Source of the DNA: Gammaproteobacteria bacterium
GTDB taxonomy: Bacteria; Pseudomonadota; Gammaproteobacteria; Steroidobacterales; Steroidobacteraceae
DNA: 12,851 nt
Reading direction: 5' to 3'
NCBI GenBank assembly: GCA_010031985.1
Contig: RGYP01000024.1
Location: 1-12,851, forward strand
Within the stretch, counting starts at the first letter, position 1. The number at the start of each line of letters is the position of its first letter. The notes under the pieces were generated by a model. The model worked only from the letters and a program-made list of their open reading frames with translations, did no database searches and had not been told where the DNA came from. A program made the translations under genes and the position numbers. This document shows positions 1 to 7,985 of the stretch, piece after piece.

Positions 1-59
1 GTCTTCGTCGTTGACGTCGAGTCCGACATCGCTCGCCGGGTCAAAGATTCCGCAGAGTC
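1..59 (+). repeat. Left arm of 59-bp perfect inverted repeat (probable fold-back artefact)
   Basis: Bases 1-59 are an exact reverse complement of 420-478, with no mismatch; the match stops at base 60. The left end is limited only by the window edge, so the arm may be longer. The spacer is 360 bp. The arm carries the apparent TTG start of mlaA but encodes antisense of the mlaA interior, which fits a chimeric or snap-back end of an assembled sequence better than a biological repeat. Confidence 0.95.
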
Positions 60-838
60 AGCCCGGTGACTTTGCGACGCGCAGGTTCGACACCGCCGGC
101 ATCCGGGTGATCGTCAGTTGCGCCATGCTGTCGATGCTCGCCGGCTGCGCCACCACCACCGCGCTCGCGAGCGACCCACGCGATCCGTTTGAACCCCTCA
201 ATCGTGCGAGCTACGCCGTCAACGACGGGATCGATCGCGCCGTGCTGCGCCCCGCCGCCAAGGCCTATCATTGGGTCACGCCGCACTTCGTGCAGACGGG
301 CGTCAGCAACGCGTTCGCCAACGCCAAATATCCGGTGACGCTCGTCAACAACGCGCTGCAGGGCAAGTTCGGCGCCGCGCTCAACGATACCGGGCGGTTC
401 GTACTCAATTCGACACTCGGACTCTGCGGAATCTTTGACCCGGCGAGCGATGTCGGACTCGACGTCAACGACGAAGACTTCGGTCAGACGTTCGGCAAGT
501 GGGGGGTCGGTGCCGGGCCCTATTTCGTGGTGCCTTTCTTCGGACCGACCACCTTGCGCGATGGCATCGGTTCGATCGCCGACGACTTCACCGAGCCGCG
601 CTCCTATCTCGAGGATGACAGCACCCGCTGGACCTTGTGGGCGGCGGGAAACTTCGAAAAGCGAGTGCGCCTACTCGATGCCGATGCCGTGATCGATCGC
701 GCGGGCGACCGCTACGCCTTCGTGCGCAGTGCCTACCTGCAGCGGCGTGAATATCAGGTTCGGGACGGCAATGTGCCGGCGGAAAATCTCGAAGACGCGA
801 TGCTCGAGTCGGAAGACGCCGAGCCGCTCAAGCCCTGA
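11..838 (+). CDS. mlaA: MlaA (VacJ) outer-membrane lipoprotein; 5' end unreliable
   Basis: MlaA is the outer-membrane part of the Mla system: it removes phospholipids from the outer leaflet and hands them to periplasmic MlaC. The VacJ/MlaA core begins at the DPFEPLNR segment (about residues 56-67) and runs to about residue 190, with the typical NDTGRF and VVPFFGPTTLRD stretches. A lipobox LAGC ends at Cys46, preceded by a short hydrophobic run, so the protein should be lipidated. The start is doubtful. The TTG at 11 lies inside a 59-bp segment (1-59) that exactly reverse-complements bases 420-478 of this gene, so the first 16 residues are antisense of its own interior. The frame is also open to the window edge. 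In-frame GTG 107 and ATG 125 would leave signal peptides that are too short and uncharged. The real start is probably lost. The 3' end overlaps the convergent mlaB by 11 bp. Family identity is sure; the first about 60 bases are not. Confidence 0.9.
   Translation: MTSSPTSLAGSKIPQSQPGDFATRRFDTAGIRVIVSCAMLSMLAGCATTTALASDPRDPFEPLNRASYAVNDGIDRAVLRPAAKAYHWVTPHFVQTGVSNAFANAKYPVTLVNNALQGKFGAALNDTGRFVLNSTLGLCGIFDPASDVGLDVNDEDFGQTFGKWGVGAGPYFVVPFFGPTTLRDGIGSIADDFTEPRSYLEDDSTRWTLWAAGNFEKRVRLLDADAVIDRAGDRYAFVRSAYLQRREYQVRDGNVPAENLEDAMLESEDAEPLKP
420..478 (-). repeat. Right arm of the 59-bp inverted repeat, inside mlaA
   Basis: This is the partner of the arm at 1-59. Here the sequence is the genuine one: it encodes a conserved MlaA stretch (roughly GLCGIFDPASDVGLDVNDED) in the plus frame, so the copy at 1-59 is the one out of place. 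Confidence 0.95.
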
Positions 839-1145
839 TCAGCAGCGTCTCCACCTCGCTCAAGCGCGCAAGCCGCGCGAGCGACACGGGCAAATTCGAA
901 TAGCCGAGCGATAAACCGCGGCGCTGCGCCTCGGCCTGCCATTCGATGAGTACCGCAAGACCGGTACTGTCGCTGGCATCGATGCCACTGCAGTCGAAAT
1001 CGCAGCGTCCGCCCGGCGTCAGTGCGGTGAGACGCGCCAGACCCGCCGGGAATGCCGACGCTGCAGCGTCGATCGTCAAGTCACCCCGCAGGGCGTGGCG
1101 CGCCACACCCGACTCGAAGCCGAGATCGACGATCGACAGACTCAC
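828..1145 (-). CDS. mlaB: MlaB, STAS-domain subunit of the Mla ABC transporter
   Basis: This 105-residue protein is a single STAS domain. MlaB is cytoplasmic and binds the ATPase MlaF to stabilise and activate the MlaFEDB complex. The STAS signature DSTGLAVLIEW lies at about residues 59-69, with the conserved Ser/Thr at 60-61 at the end of the loop before the helix, the site that matters in E. coli MlaB. It starts with GTG at 1145, which overlaps the mlaC stop as GTGA, so translation is probably coupled. The last 11 bases overlap the end of convergent mlaA. Sequence identity among MlaB proteins is low; length, motif and last position in the mla operon support the call. Confidence 0.88.
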   Translation of the reverse strand: MSLSIVDLGFESGVARHALRGDLTIDAAASAFPAGLARLTALTPGGRCDFDCSGIDASDSTGLAVLIEWQAEAQRRGLSLGYSNLPVSLARLARLSEVETLLIRA

Positions 1146-1879
1146 GGCCGAGCAACGCCTGTTTTGACCGCTCCACCCGCACGCGCCACGCGATTCTGCG
1201 ACTCGAGACGCTGGATGACCGCCTCGAGTCCCTTCTGGTCGATCTCCGAACCGAAGTCCTCGCGAAAGCTCTTCACGTAGCTGATGCCTTCGATGATCAC
1301 GTCCCAGGCTTTCCAGCCGGTCTCGGTTTTGCGCAGTGAGTAATTGACCGGAATTTTTTGACCGTTACTGCGCTTGACCTCGGTGCGCACCGTGGCGGAG
1401 GTGGCATCGGCTGCCACCGGCGAGGGCAGTACCTTGATGCGATCACCCGTGAACTCGAGCAGCGCATCGCCGTAGTTGCTCATCAGCGAACCGTAGAACG
1501 CGTCGATGAACCGCTGCCGCTGCTCGGGCGTTGCCGTGCGCCAATGCTTGCCGAGCACGAGACGAGCCGCGTAGTCCACGTCGAAATGGGGTAGCAGCAC
1601 CCGCTCGACGAGCGCCGAGAGCTTGGCCGGGTCCTTGCGAAACTCGGCGCGCCGCGACTCGAGTTCGCTCACCATGATATTGGCGGCGCTGTCCATGAGC
1701 TTGACCGGGTCGCTCGCATCGACCGTCGTGAACGCCGGTTTGCTCTGCGCCAGCAGCGTCGACGACAGCGTCATGGCGACGAACAAAGCGCTCGCCATGA
1801 CGACCGCGCGCAGTCCCCGCAGCGCGCAATTCATCGCGCTGAAATTCATCGAGCTGAAACTCATCGACCCGGGATTCAT
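1142..1879 (-). CDS. mlaC: MlaC, periplasmic phospholipid-binding shuttle
   Basis: MlaC carries phospholipid through the periplasm between MlaA and MlaD. The 245-residue product has a signal peptide (basic residues R21 and R24, hydrophobic core about 26-43, likely cleavage after A44) and then the MlaC/Ttg2D fold, with the typical LVERVLLPHFDVDYAARLVL and RQRFIDAFYGSL regions and a C-terminal GWKAWDVIIEGISYV segment. The start ATG at 1879 overlaps the mlaD stop as ATGA and has an AGGGAG-like ribosome site about 10 bases upstream. Three more in-frame ATGs follow at exact 5-codon steps (Met6, 11, 16), made by a 15-bp tandem repeat; they lack a visible ribosome site. The protein is somewhat longer than E. 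coli MlaC (about 211 residues), partly because of this N-terminal extension. Confidence 0.95.
   Translation of the reverse strand: MNPGSMSFSSMNFSAMNCALRGLRAVVMASALFVAMTLSSTLLAQSKPAFTTVDASDPVKLMDSAANIMVSELESRRAEFRKDPAKLSALVERVLLPHFDVDYAARLVLGKHWRTATPEQRQRFIDAFYGSLMSNYGDALLEFTGDRIKVLPSPVAADATSATVRTEVKRSNGQKIPVNYSLRKTETGWKAWDVIIEGISYVKSFREDFGSEIDQKGLEAVIQRLESQNRVARAGGAVKTGVARP
1831..1879 (-). repeat. 15-bp tandem repeat at the mlaC start, giving four in-frame ATGs
   Basis: On the plus strand the units 1831-1845, 1846-1860 and 1861-1875 each begin TCATCG, with a partial fourth unit beginning TCATTG at 1876. Units one and two (TCATCGCGCTGAAAT, TCATCGAGCTGAAAC) differ at two positions; the third is more diverged. 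Read on the minus strand they encode the pentapeptides MNPGS-MSFSS-MNFSA-MNCAL, so a Met recurs every five residues. Confidence 0.85.
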
Positions 1880-2364
1880 TGCGGCTTCTCTCCCTCACTA
1901 CCCTTGCTCGCAAAATTGGCAAAGAATTTATTGACCAGCGACTCGAGCACGATCGCTGATTGCGTGAACTCGATCTGGCTGCCGTCCTTGAGATAAGTGT
2001 CAGAGCCCCCGGGTCCTATGCCCACGTACTTGCCACCGAGCAGACCCTGGGTCTGGATGCTGGCATCGCTGTCGTCGGGAATGCGGTCGTACTGCGGATC
2101 GATGCGCAACGTCACCACGGCGCGATAATCGCCAGAGTCGAAAGCGACCGATTCGACCCGACCGATCCGCACCCCGGCCATGCTGACTGGCGAGCCGCCC
2201 TTGAGATCACCGATGTTGTCGAAGCGTGCCGTCACCTTGTAGCCCGTGGCGCCGCCGACGCTCATACCGCTGCCCGGCAGTTGCGTCGTCAAAAAAAACA
2301 GCGCGGCGAAGCCGAGCAGTACGAAGAGCCCGGTCCCGAGCTCGAGCGAGCGTTGCGATTTCAT
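1876..2364 (-). CDS. mlaD: MlaD, MCE-domain inner-membrane lipid-binding subunit
   Basis: MlaD is anchored in the inner membrane and forms a hexameric MCE ring in the periplasm that passes phospholipid between MlaC and the MlaFE transporter. The 162-residue protein has one N-terminal membrane helix (about residues 11-28) and then an MCE domain (about 40-117) with the core DNIGDLKGGSPVSMAGVRIG and the pore-loop stretch QGLLGGKYVGI at about 106-116. The C-terminal part (about 133-153) should form the helix lining the central pore. Length matches the short MlaD type with one MCE domain. A strong ribosome site (GGAAGGTGAT) lies just upstream of ATG 2364. The start is 6 bp after the mlaE stop, and its own stop overlaps the mlaC start. 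Confidence 0.96.
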   Translation of the reverse strand: MKSQRSLELGTGLFVLLGFAALFFLTTQLPGSGMSVGGATGYKVTARFDNIGDLKGGSPVSMAGVRIGRVESVAFDSGDYRAVVTLRIDPQYDRIPDDSDASIQTQGLLGGKYVGIGPGGSDTYLKDGSQIEFTQSAIVLESLVNKFFANFASKGSEGEKPQ

Positions 2365-2370
2365 CTGCGA

Positions 2371-3117
2371 TCACCTTCCAAGAAAAGCTGCCGTGAGCAT
2401 GTAGTCGAGCAGCAGCGTCAACACCGAAGAAATGACGACCGTGCGGGTCGTGGCCAACCCGACTCCCTCGGCCGTGGGCTTCGCCGTGTAGCCCTCGTAA
2501 ACGGCTATCAGGCTGCAAGCGATGCCGAAGCACAGGCTTTTGACGATGCCCTCGTTGACGTCGTCGAGTTCGACCGCCGATTGCATCTGCGACCAGAAAG
2601 CACCGGTGTCGACGCCCATCACCTGCACGCCGATGAGCTGCGCGCCGAAGAGCCCGATGACGTTGAACACCGCGACCAGCAACGGCATGGCGATCACTCC
2701 GCCCAAGAAACGCGGCGCCACCACGTGTCGCAGCGGATCGACCGCCATCATCTCCATGGCCGTGAGCTGGTCTGTCGCCCGCATCAAGCCGATCTCGGAA
2801 GTCAGCGCCGTACCCGCACGACCTGCAAACAATAGAGCGGTCACGACCGGACCGAGTTCCTTGAGCAGCCCCAAGGCCGCGGCCACGCCGAGCGCATCCT
2901 CGGAACCGAAACGCTGCAACAGATCGAAACCCTGCAGGCCGAGCACCATGCCGACAAAGAGACCGCAGAGCATGATGATGATCAGCGAGCGCGCGCCGGC
3001 GTTGTAAATTTGATGTACCACGGCTCGTGGCCGGAGCAGTGCCGGACCACACTGCGCGAGTACGCGCCCCAAAAAAACCCCTACCGCGCCGATGCGTTGC
3101 AGCGTCGCCGTGATCAC
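2371..3117 (-). CDS. mlaE: MlaE, ABC transporter permease for phospholipid
   Basis: MlaE is the inner-membrane permease of the MlaFEDB complex; two copies form the lipid pocket under the MlaD ring. The 248-residue protein has an amphipathic N-terminus and about five hydrophobic segments (roughly 45-66, 85-100, 136-165, 192-212, 226-246). The family hallmark LKELGPVVTALLFAGRAGTA (about 85-104), followed by EIGLMRATDQLTAMEMMAVDP, contains the cytoplasmic coupling region that docks on MlaF. It starts with GTG at 3117, overlapping the mlaF stop as GTGA. A GGGAG ribosome site lies upstream of the GTG, within the end of mlaF. Length and motifs are as expected for the family. Confidence 0.97.
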   Translation of the reverse strand: MITATLQRIGAVGVFLGRVLAQCGPALLRPRAVVHQIYNAGARSLIIIMLCGLFVGMVLGLQGFDLLQRFGSEDALGVAAALGLLKELGPVVTALLFAGRAGTALTSEIGLMRATDQLTAMEMMAVDPLRHVVAPRFLGGVIAMPLLVAVFNVIGLFGAQLIGVQVMGVDTGAFWSQMQSAVELDDVNEGIVKSLCFGIACSLIAVYEGYTAKPTAEGVGLATTRTVVISSVLTLLLDYMLTAAFLGR

Positions 3118-3941
3118 GAGCGATCTCCCGATCGGCCGACCTCGTGCTTGCCGAGCAGCTGAGCGTGGTAATCGGGCGCCGGATAATGAAACGGCACGGG
3201 ACCATCGGGCTCACCGCTCATGAACTGGCGCACCACCTCGAGGGGACTGTCGCGCAGCTGCGCCGGTGAACCGTCGGCCACCACCTTGCCGCCCGACAAC
3301 AGATAACTGTGGTGTGCGATCGAGGCGAGCTCGTCGACGTCATGCGAGACCACGATGCTCGTGATGCCGAGCGCATCGTTGAGCTCGCGGATGAGCCGGA
3401 CGATGACGCTCATCGAAATCGGATCGAGGCCGACGAAGGGCTCGTCGTAGATCAATAATTCCGGGTCCATGACGATGGCGCGGGCGAGCGCAACACGCCG
3501 CGCCATCCCACCCGACAGTTCGGCGGGCATGAGATCGGCCGCACCGCGCAGTCCCACCGCGTGCAACTTGGTGAGCACCAACTGGCGCAGCACCGCTTCG
3601 GGCAAGCGTGCATGCTCGCGCACCGGAAAGGCGACGTTCTCGAAAACGTTGAGGTCGGTCAGCAACGCGCCATTCTGGAACAGCATCCCCATGCGTCGAC
3701 GCAGTGCGTAGAGCTCGGGTTTGCGCAAGCTGGCGACATGCTGACCGAACACCTCGACTCGACCGCGGTCTGGCTTGACCTGCCCGGTGATGAGTCGCAG
3801 CAGCGTGGTCTTGCCGGTACCGCTCGGGCCCATGATGGCCGTGACGCGGCCACGACGCGCTTCGAGATCGAGGCCATCGAAAATCGCCCGACCGGCGACT
3901 CGGTACTGCAAATCGCTGACTTTGACGACGGTGTCGGACAT
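3114..3941 (-). CDS. mlaF: MlaF, ATPase of the Mla phospholipid ABC transporter
   Basis: MlaF is the cytoplasmic ATPase that powers the MlaFEDB complex. The 275-residue protein has all ABC motifs: Walker A GPSGTGKTT (38-46), Q-loop Gln89, signature LSGGM (142-146), Walker B LLIYDEP with catalytic Glu167, and the switch His200. A C-terminal tail of about 30 residues beginning near GPVPFHYPAPDY (247-258) matches the extension that in E. coli MlaF reaches the partner subunit and the MlaB site. It is first in the minus-strand mla operon and divergent from the suf operon across 114 bp. ATG 3941 has no convincing ribosome site; a TGCTACACT extended -10-like element (3954-3962, minus strand) lies so close that the mRNA may have an almost absent leader. 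Confidence 0.97.
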   Translation of the reverse strand: MSDTVVKVSDLQYRVAGRAIFDGLDLEARRGRVTAIMGPSGTGKTTLLRLITGQVKPDRGRVEVFGQHVASLRKPELYALRRRMGMLFQNGALLTDLNVFENVAFPVREHARLPEAVLRQLVLTKLHAVGLRGAADLMPAELSGGMARRVALARAIVMDPELLIYDEPFVGLDPISMSVIVRLIRELNDALGITSIVVSHDVDELASIAHHSYLLSGGKVVADGSPAQLRDSPLEVVRQFMSGEPDGPVPFHYPAPDYHAQLLGKHEVGRSGDRS

Positions 3942-4055
3942 AGCGGGGGCGCGAGTGTAGCAAAGCGCTCGGGCGCAGCCCGCCCCCTCTCCGGGCGCGT
4001 GACGGCCCCTCGGGGCTGCAGGAATTCGTAATCTGGACTAAAATGGTCCTGCTAT
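3942..4055. promoter_or_regulatory. Divergent promoter region between mlaF and the suf regulator
   Basis: This is the only intergenic stretch longer than about 35 bp in the window, and it must serve both operons. Towards mlaF (minus strand), TGCTACACT at 3962-3954 resembles an extended -10 element. Towards suf (plus strand), TAAAAT at 4039-4044 resembles a -10 hexamer. Neither has a clear TTGACA-like -35 at the right distance. The middle is very G/C-rich and contains a small GCCCC/GGGGC hairpin (4003-4018) with no T-run. Start sites inferred from the hexamers would give leaders of only about five nucleotides on both sides. Confidence 0.45.
4033..4051 (+). promoter_or_regulatory. Candidate IscR-type operator in front of the suf operon
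   Basis: CTGGACTAAAATGGTCCTG is an imperfect inverted repeat (GGAC/GTCC exact, 5 of 7 positions per arm) centred on 4042. From memory of the E. coli type 1 IscR consensus, the core GACT-RWWWY-AGTC is matched with one change (GGTC for AGTC), while the outer positions fit poorly. It overlaps the TAAAAT -10-like hexamer and ends 4 bases before the ATG of an Rrf2-family regulator, the expected place for autoregulation. The assignment is inference from position and core match. Confidence 0.45.
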
Positions 4056-4579
4056 ATGATCCGCATCTCCCGCATGACCGATTACGCGACCGTCCTGCTC
4101 GCGGCTCTCGCCCGCGAGCCTGCGGCCTGCCTCAGCGCGTCGGCGCTCGCCGAGCGCACGCGCATCGGCACGCCCACGGTCAGCAAAGTGATGAAAATTC
4201 TGCATCGCGGCGGCCTCGTTCGATCGACCCGCGGACTGCATGGGGGCTATTCGCTCGCCCGTCCGGCGGCCGCCATTTCGGCCGCCGCGATCCTCGATGC
4301 GCTCGAAGGCCCGGTCGCCGTCACCGATTGTTCCGCCGGCCGCGGACACTGCGACATCGAAACCACCTGCGGCGTGGGCCAGGCCTGGCAGCGGGTGAAT
4401 CTCGCCATCCGCCGCTCGCTCTACGACGTCAGCCTCGCGCAACTCGCGGGGCTCGATAGCCGAAACTTCGAACTGCGCGGCATCGAGCACGAGCTCAATC
4501 CGATGGTGGGCGGTCGCGCCGCAGCGGCGCTGCGACGTCGCCGCGCCGCCGACCCGGCGCCCCTACCGCACGAGCAAAC

Positions 4580-4583
<4 letters not shown>
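4056..4583 (+). CDS. Rrf2/IscR-family Fe-S regulator of the suf operon
   Basis: This is an Rrf2-family winged-helix regulator, most like the proteobacterial SUF-system regulators that open with a TDYATVLLAALA-type helix. The DNA-binding domain covers about residues 1-70, with a recognition region around IGTPTVSKVMKILHRGGLVRS and the wing RGLHGGYSLARP. Three cysteines, Cys92, Cys99 and Cys105 (C-x6-C-x5-C), lie where IscR binds its [2Fe-2S] cluster, so cluster sensing is likely. The protein (175 residues) has an Arg/Ala-rich tail of about 25 residues beyond the usual domain. ATG 4056 lacks a ribosome site; Met7 is an alternative start but also lacks one. It heads the operon and overlaps sufB as ATGA. 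The symbol is left blank because sufR and iscR are also used for other families. Confidence 0.9.
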
Positions 4584-6040
<1,457 letters not shown>

Positions 6041-6073
6041 GGCCGCAGCGGCAAGTCAAACACGGAGAGATCG

Positions 6074-6823
6074 ATGCTCGTCATCAAAGATTTGCACGCC
6101 AAGGTTGGCGACCGAAAAGTGCTCGACGGCCTGAACCTCGAGGTGCCTGCGGGCGAAGTGCACGCCATCATGGGTCCGAACGGCTCGGGAAAAAGCACCC
6201 TCGCCTACACCCTCGCCGGACGCCCCGGCTACGAGGTGACCGCGGGCAGCGTCAGTTATCAGGGTCGCGACCTGCTCGCGCTCGCGCCCGAAGAACGCGC
6301 GCAGGCCGGTCTTTTTCTGGGCTTTCAGTATCCGGTCGAGATTCCGGGCGTGAACAACGTCTACCTGCTCAAGGCCGCGCTGAACGCCGCCCGCAAGCAT
6401 CGTGGTGAAGCGGAGGTCGACGCCTTCGAATTTTTGACGCTGGTGCGCGAGAAGATGAAGGTCATGCAGATGGACGAAGCCTTTCTGTCACGCGGAGTGA
6501 ACGAGGGCTTCTCGGGTGGCGAGAAAAAACGCAACGAGATCCTGCAGATGCTCGTGCTCGAACCCTCGCTCGCGCTGCTCGATGAAACCGACTCGGGTCT
6601 CGACATCGACGCGCTGAAGGTGGTGGCGAACGGCGTCAACACGTTGCGCTCTCCGACCCGTGCCATCGTGCTGGTGACGCACTACCAACGACTGCTCGAC
6701 TACATTCAGCCCGATCGCGTTCACGTGCTGGCCCGTGGTCGAATCATTCGCAGCGGCGGTCCCGAACTTGCCCGCGAACTCGAAGCGCGGGGTTACGACT
6801 GGGTGCTGAACGAGGCCGCCTGA
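6074..6823 (+). CDS. sufC: SufC, ATPase of the SufBCD complex
   Basis: SufC is a soluble ABC-type ATPase that drives the conformational change of SufB-SufD during cluster assembly; it is not a transporter subunit. The 249-residue protein shows Walker A GPNGSGKST (34-42), Q-loop Gln85 in GFQYPVEIPGV, signature FSGGE (146-150), Walker B LALLDE with Glu171, and His203. The LDETDSGLDIDAL stretch is the family hallmark that separates SufC from transport ATPases. A good ribosome site (GGAGAG) lies upstream of ATG 6074. The stop is one base before the sufD start. Confidence 0.98.
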   Translation: MLVIKDLHAKVGDRKVLDGLNLEVPAGEVHAIMGPNGSGKSTLAYTLAGRPGYEVTAGSVSYQGRDLLALAPEERAQAGLFLGFQYPVEIPGVNNVYLLKAALNAARKHRGEAEVDAFEFLTLVREKMKVMQMDEAFLSRGVNEGFSGGEKKRNEILQMLVLEPSLALLDETDSGLDIDALKVVANGVNTLRSPTRAIVLVTHYQRLLDYIQPDRVHVLARGRIIRSGGPELARELEARGYDWVLNEAA

Positions 6824-6824
6824 C

Positions 6825-7985
6825 ATGAGTGCGATGCCCATCGTACTGCCGTCGAATCGCGACGAGAACTGGAGGTACGCGAACCTTCGCGGCTTGGCGC
6901 GTGCCCGTTTCGAGCCCGCGCCCGCACCCGAGGCGACTCAACTCGGAGACATCGCTGGCCGATTGCCTGCCGCTTTGCCGGGCTACGCCCGTTTGGTGCT
7001 GGTCGATGGGCATCATGTCGCGGCGCTGTCGACGGCCCTACCCGATGTCAACATCACCCACGATGTCGACGCCCAAGAAAAATCCGGCGCAGATCAAAGA
7101 TTCGCCAATCTCAACCGGCGCTTTCGTCAAGGCACCTGCCGAATCGCTGTCCCGGCGCAGGCCGCGCTCGCACTCGAAGTCCTTTGCGTCGCCACAGCAA
7201 GCTCGCACCCCGCTCTCGACATCACTCTCGGAGACGGCGCGAAACTCCAATTGATCGAGCGACAACTGTCGGCGCGCGGCGATGACTCCACACTCGTCAA
7301 CCTGCATCTTGCGGCGCGGGTCGGCGAACACGCGCAGTTCGAGCTCGCCCGCATCGGTCATCACGGCGCCAAGGCGCAAGCCCTCGACACGCTCGAGTTG
7401 CAGCTCGACGTCGGTGCGAGCATGAAGCTCGTGCAGGTCATCGAGGGCGCGCTCGCCAGTCGCTCCACGGCATTCGTCGAACACGTCGGTCGCGAAGCCT
7501 CGCTCGAGTGGTACGTGGCGGCTCTCGGCGAAGGCACTCAGCATCACGATGCGTTCGTGCACGTCACCCACGCTGCGCCGGGCGCACGCACGCTGCAATG
7601 TTTTCGTGGCATTGCAACCGGTCGGTCTCGGGTCGCCTTCAATGGCCACATGCGCGTCGAGGCTGCGGCCCTTGGCACGCAGACCGACCAGTCGCTCAAA
7701 TGCCTGCTCGCGGGTGCCGAGGCCGAGGCCGACGTCCGACCGCAGCTCGAAATCTACACCGATGCCGTGAAGGCCAGCCACGGCGCGACCGTCGGCAAAC
7801 TCGACGCGGACATGCTCTTTTATTTGTTGTCGCGCAGCATTCCGCCTGCGACTGCCGAGTCCCTGCTCAAATGGGCGTTCGTCAGTGACGTGCTGGCGAA
7901 ACTCCCCTCGCCCGAATTGCGATCGCAAGTGGCCGCCGCCCTCGAGCGACAATTGCCGGGCGCGGCGACGAGAGCCTGGTCGTGA
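6825..7985 (+). CDS. sufD: SufD, Fe-S scaffold partner of SufB
   Basis: SufD pairs with SufB in the SufBC2D scaffold and is needed for iron acquisition. The 386-residue protein opens with the usual NRDENWRYANLRGLARARF segment, has a beta-helix middle, and ends with the conserved HGATVGKLDADMLFYLLSRS region, in which His319 corresponds to the functionally essential His360 of E. coli SufD. It is about 37 residues shorter than the E. coli protein (423), mainly in the less conserved N-terminal half; the C-terminal SufC-binding part is complete. It starts one base after the sufC stop and overlaps sufS as GTGA. Confidence 0.96.
   Translation: MSAMPIVLPSNRDENWRYANLRGLARARFEPAPAPEATQLGDIAGRLPAALPGYARLVLVDGHHVAALSTALPDVNITHDVDAQEKSGADQRFANLNRRFRQGTCRIAVPAQAALALEVLCVATASSHPALDITLGDGAKLQLIERQLSARGDDSTLVNLHLAARVGEHAQFELARIGHHGAKAQALDTLELQLDVGASMKLVQVIEGALASRSTAFVEHVGREASLEWYVAALGEGTQHHDAFVHVTHAAPGARTLQCFRGIATGRSRVAFNGHMRVEAAALGTQTDQSLKCLLAGAEAEADVRPQLEIYTDAVKASHGATVGKLDADMLFYLLSRSIPPATAESLLKWAFVSDVLAKLPSPELRSQVAAALERQLPGAATRAWS

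Noticed and set aside
1960..2835. 291-codon plus-strand open frame opposite mlaD and mlaE
   Set aside because: It is antisense to conserved Mla genes and its His/Arg/Asp-rich composition is typical of a shadow frame.
2207..3214. 335-codon minus-strand frame overlapping mlaE in another frame
   Set aside because: The frame of mlaE matches the permease family throughout; this one is low-complexity Arg-rich sequence.
4003..4018. GCCCC/GGGGC hairpin in the mlaF-suf gap as a terminator
   Set aside because: The loop is only two bases, no T-run follows, and no gene ends here, so nothing needs terminating.
7261..7500. High density of the tetranucleotide TCGA (six in these 240 bases by hand count) as a possible repeat or signal
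   Set aside because: It follows from C-ending Leu, Val, Ile and Phe codons followed by Asp or Glu codons in G+C-rich genes, and has no fixed spacing.
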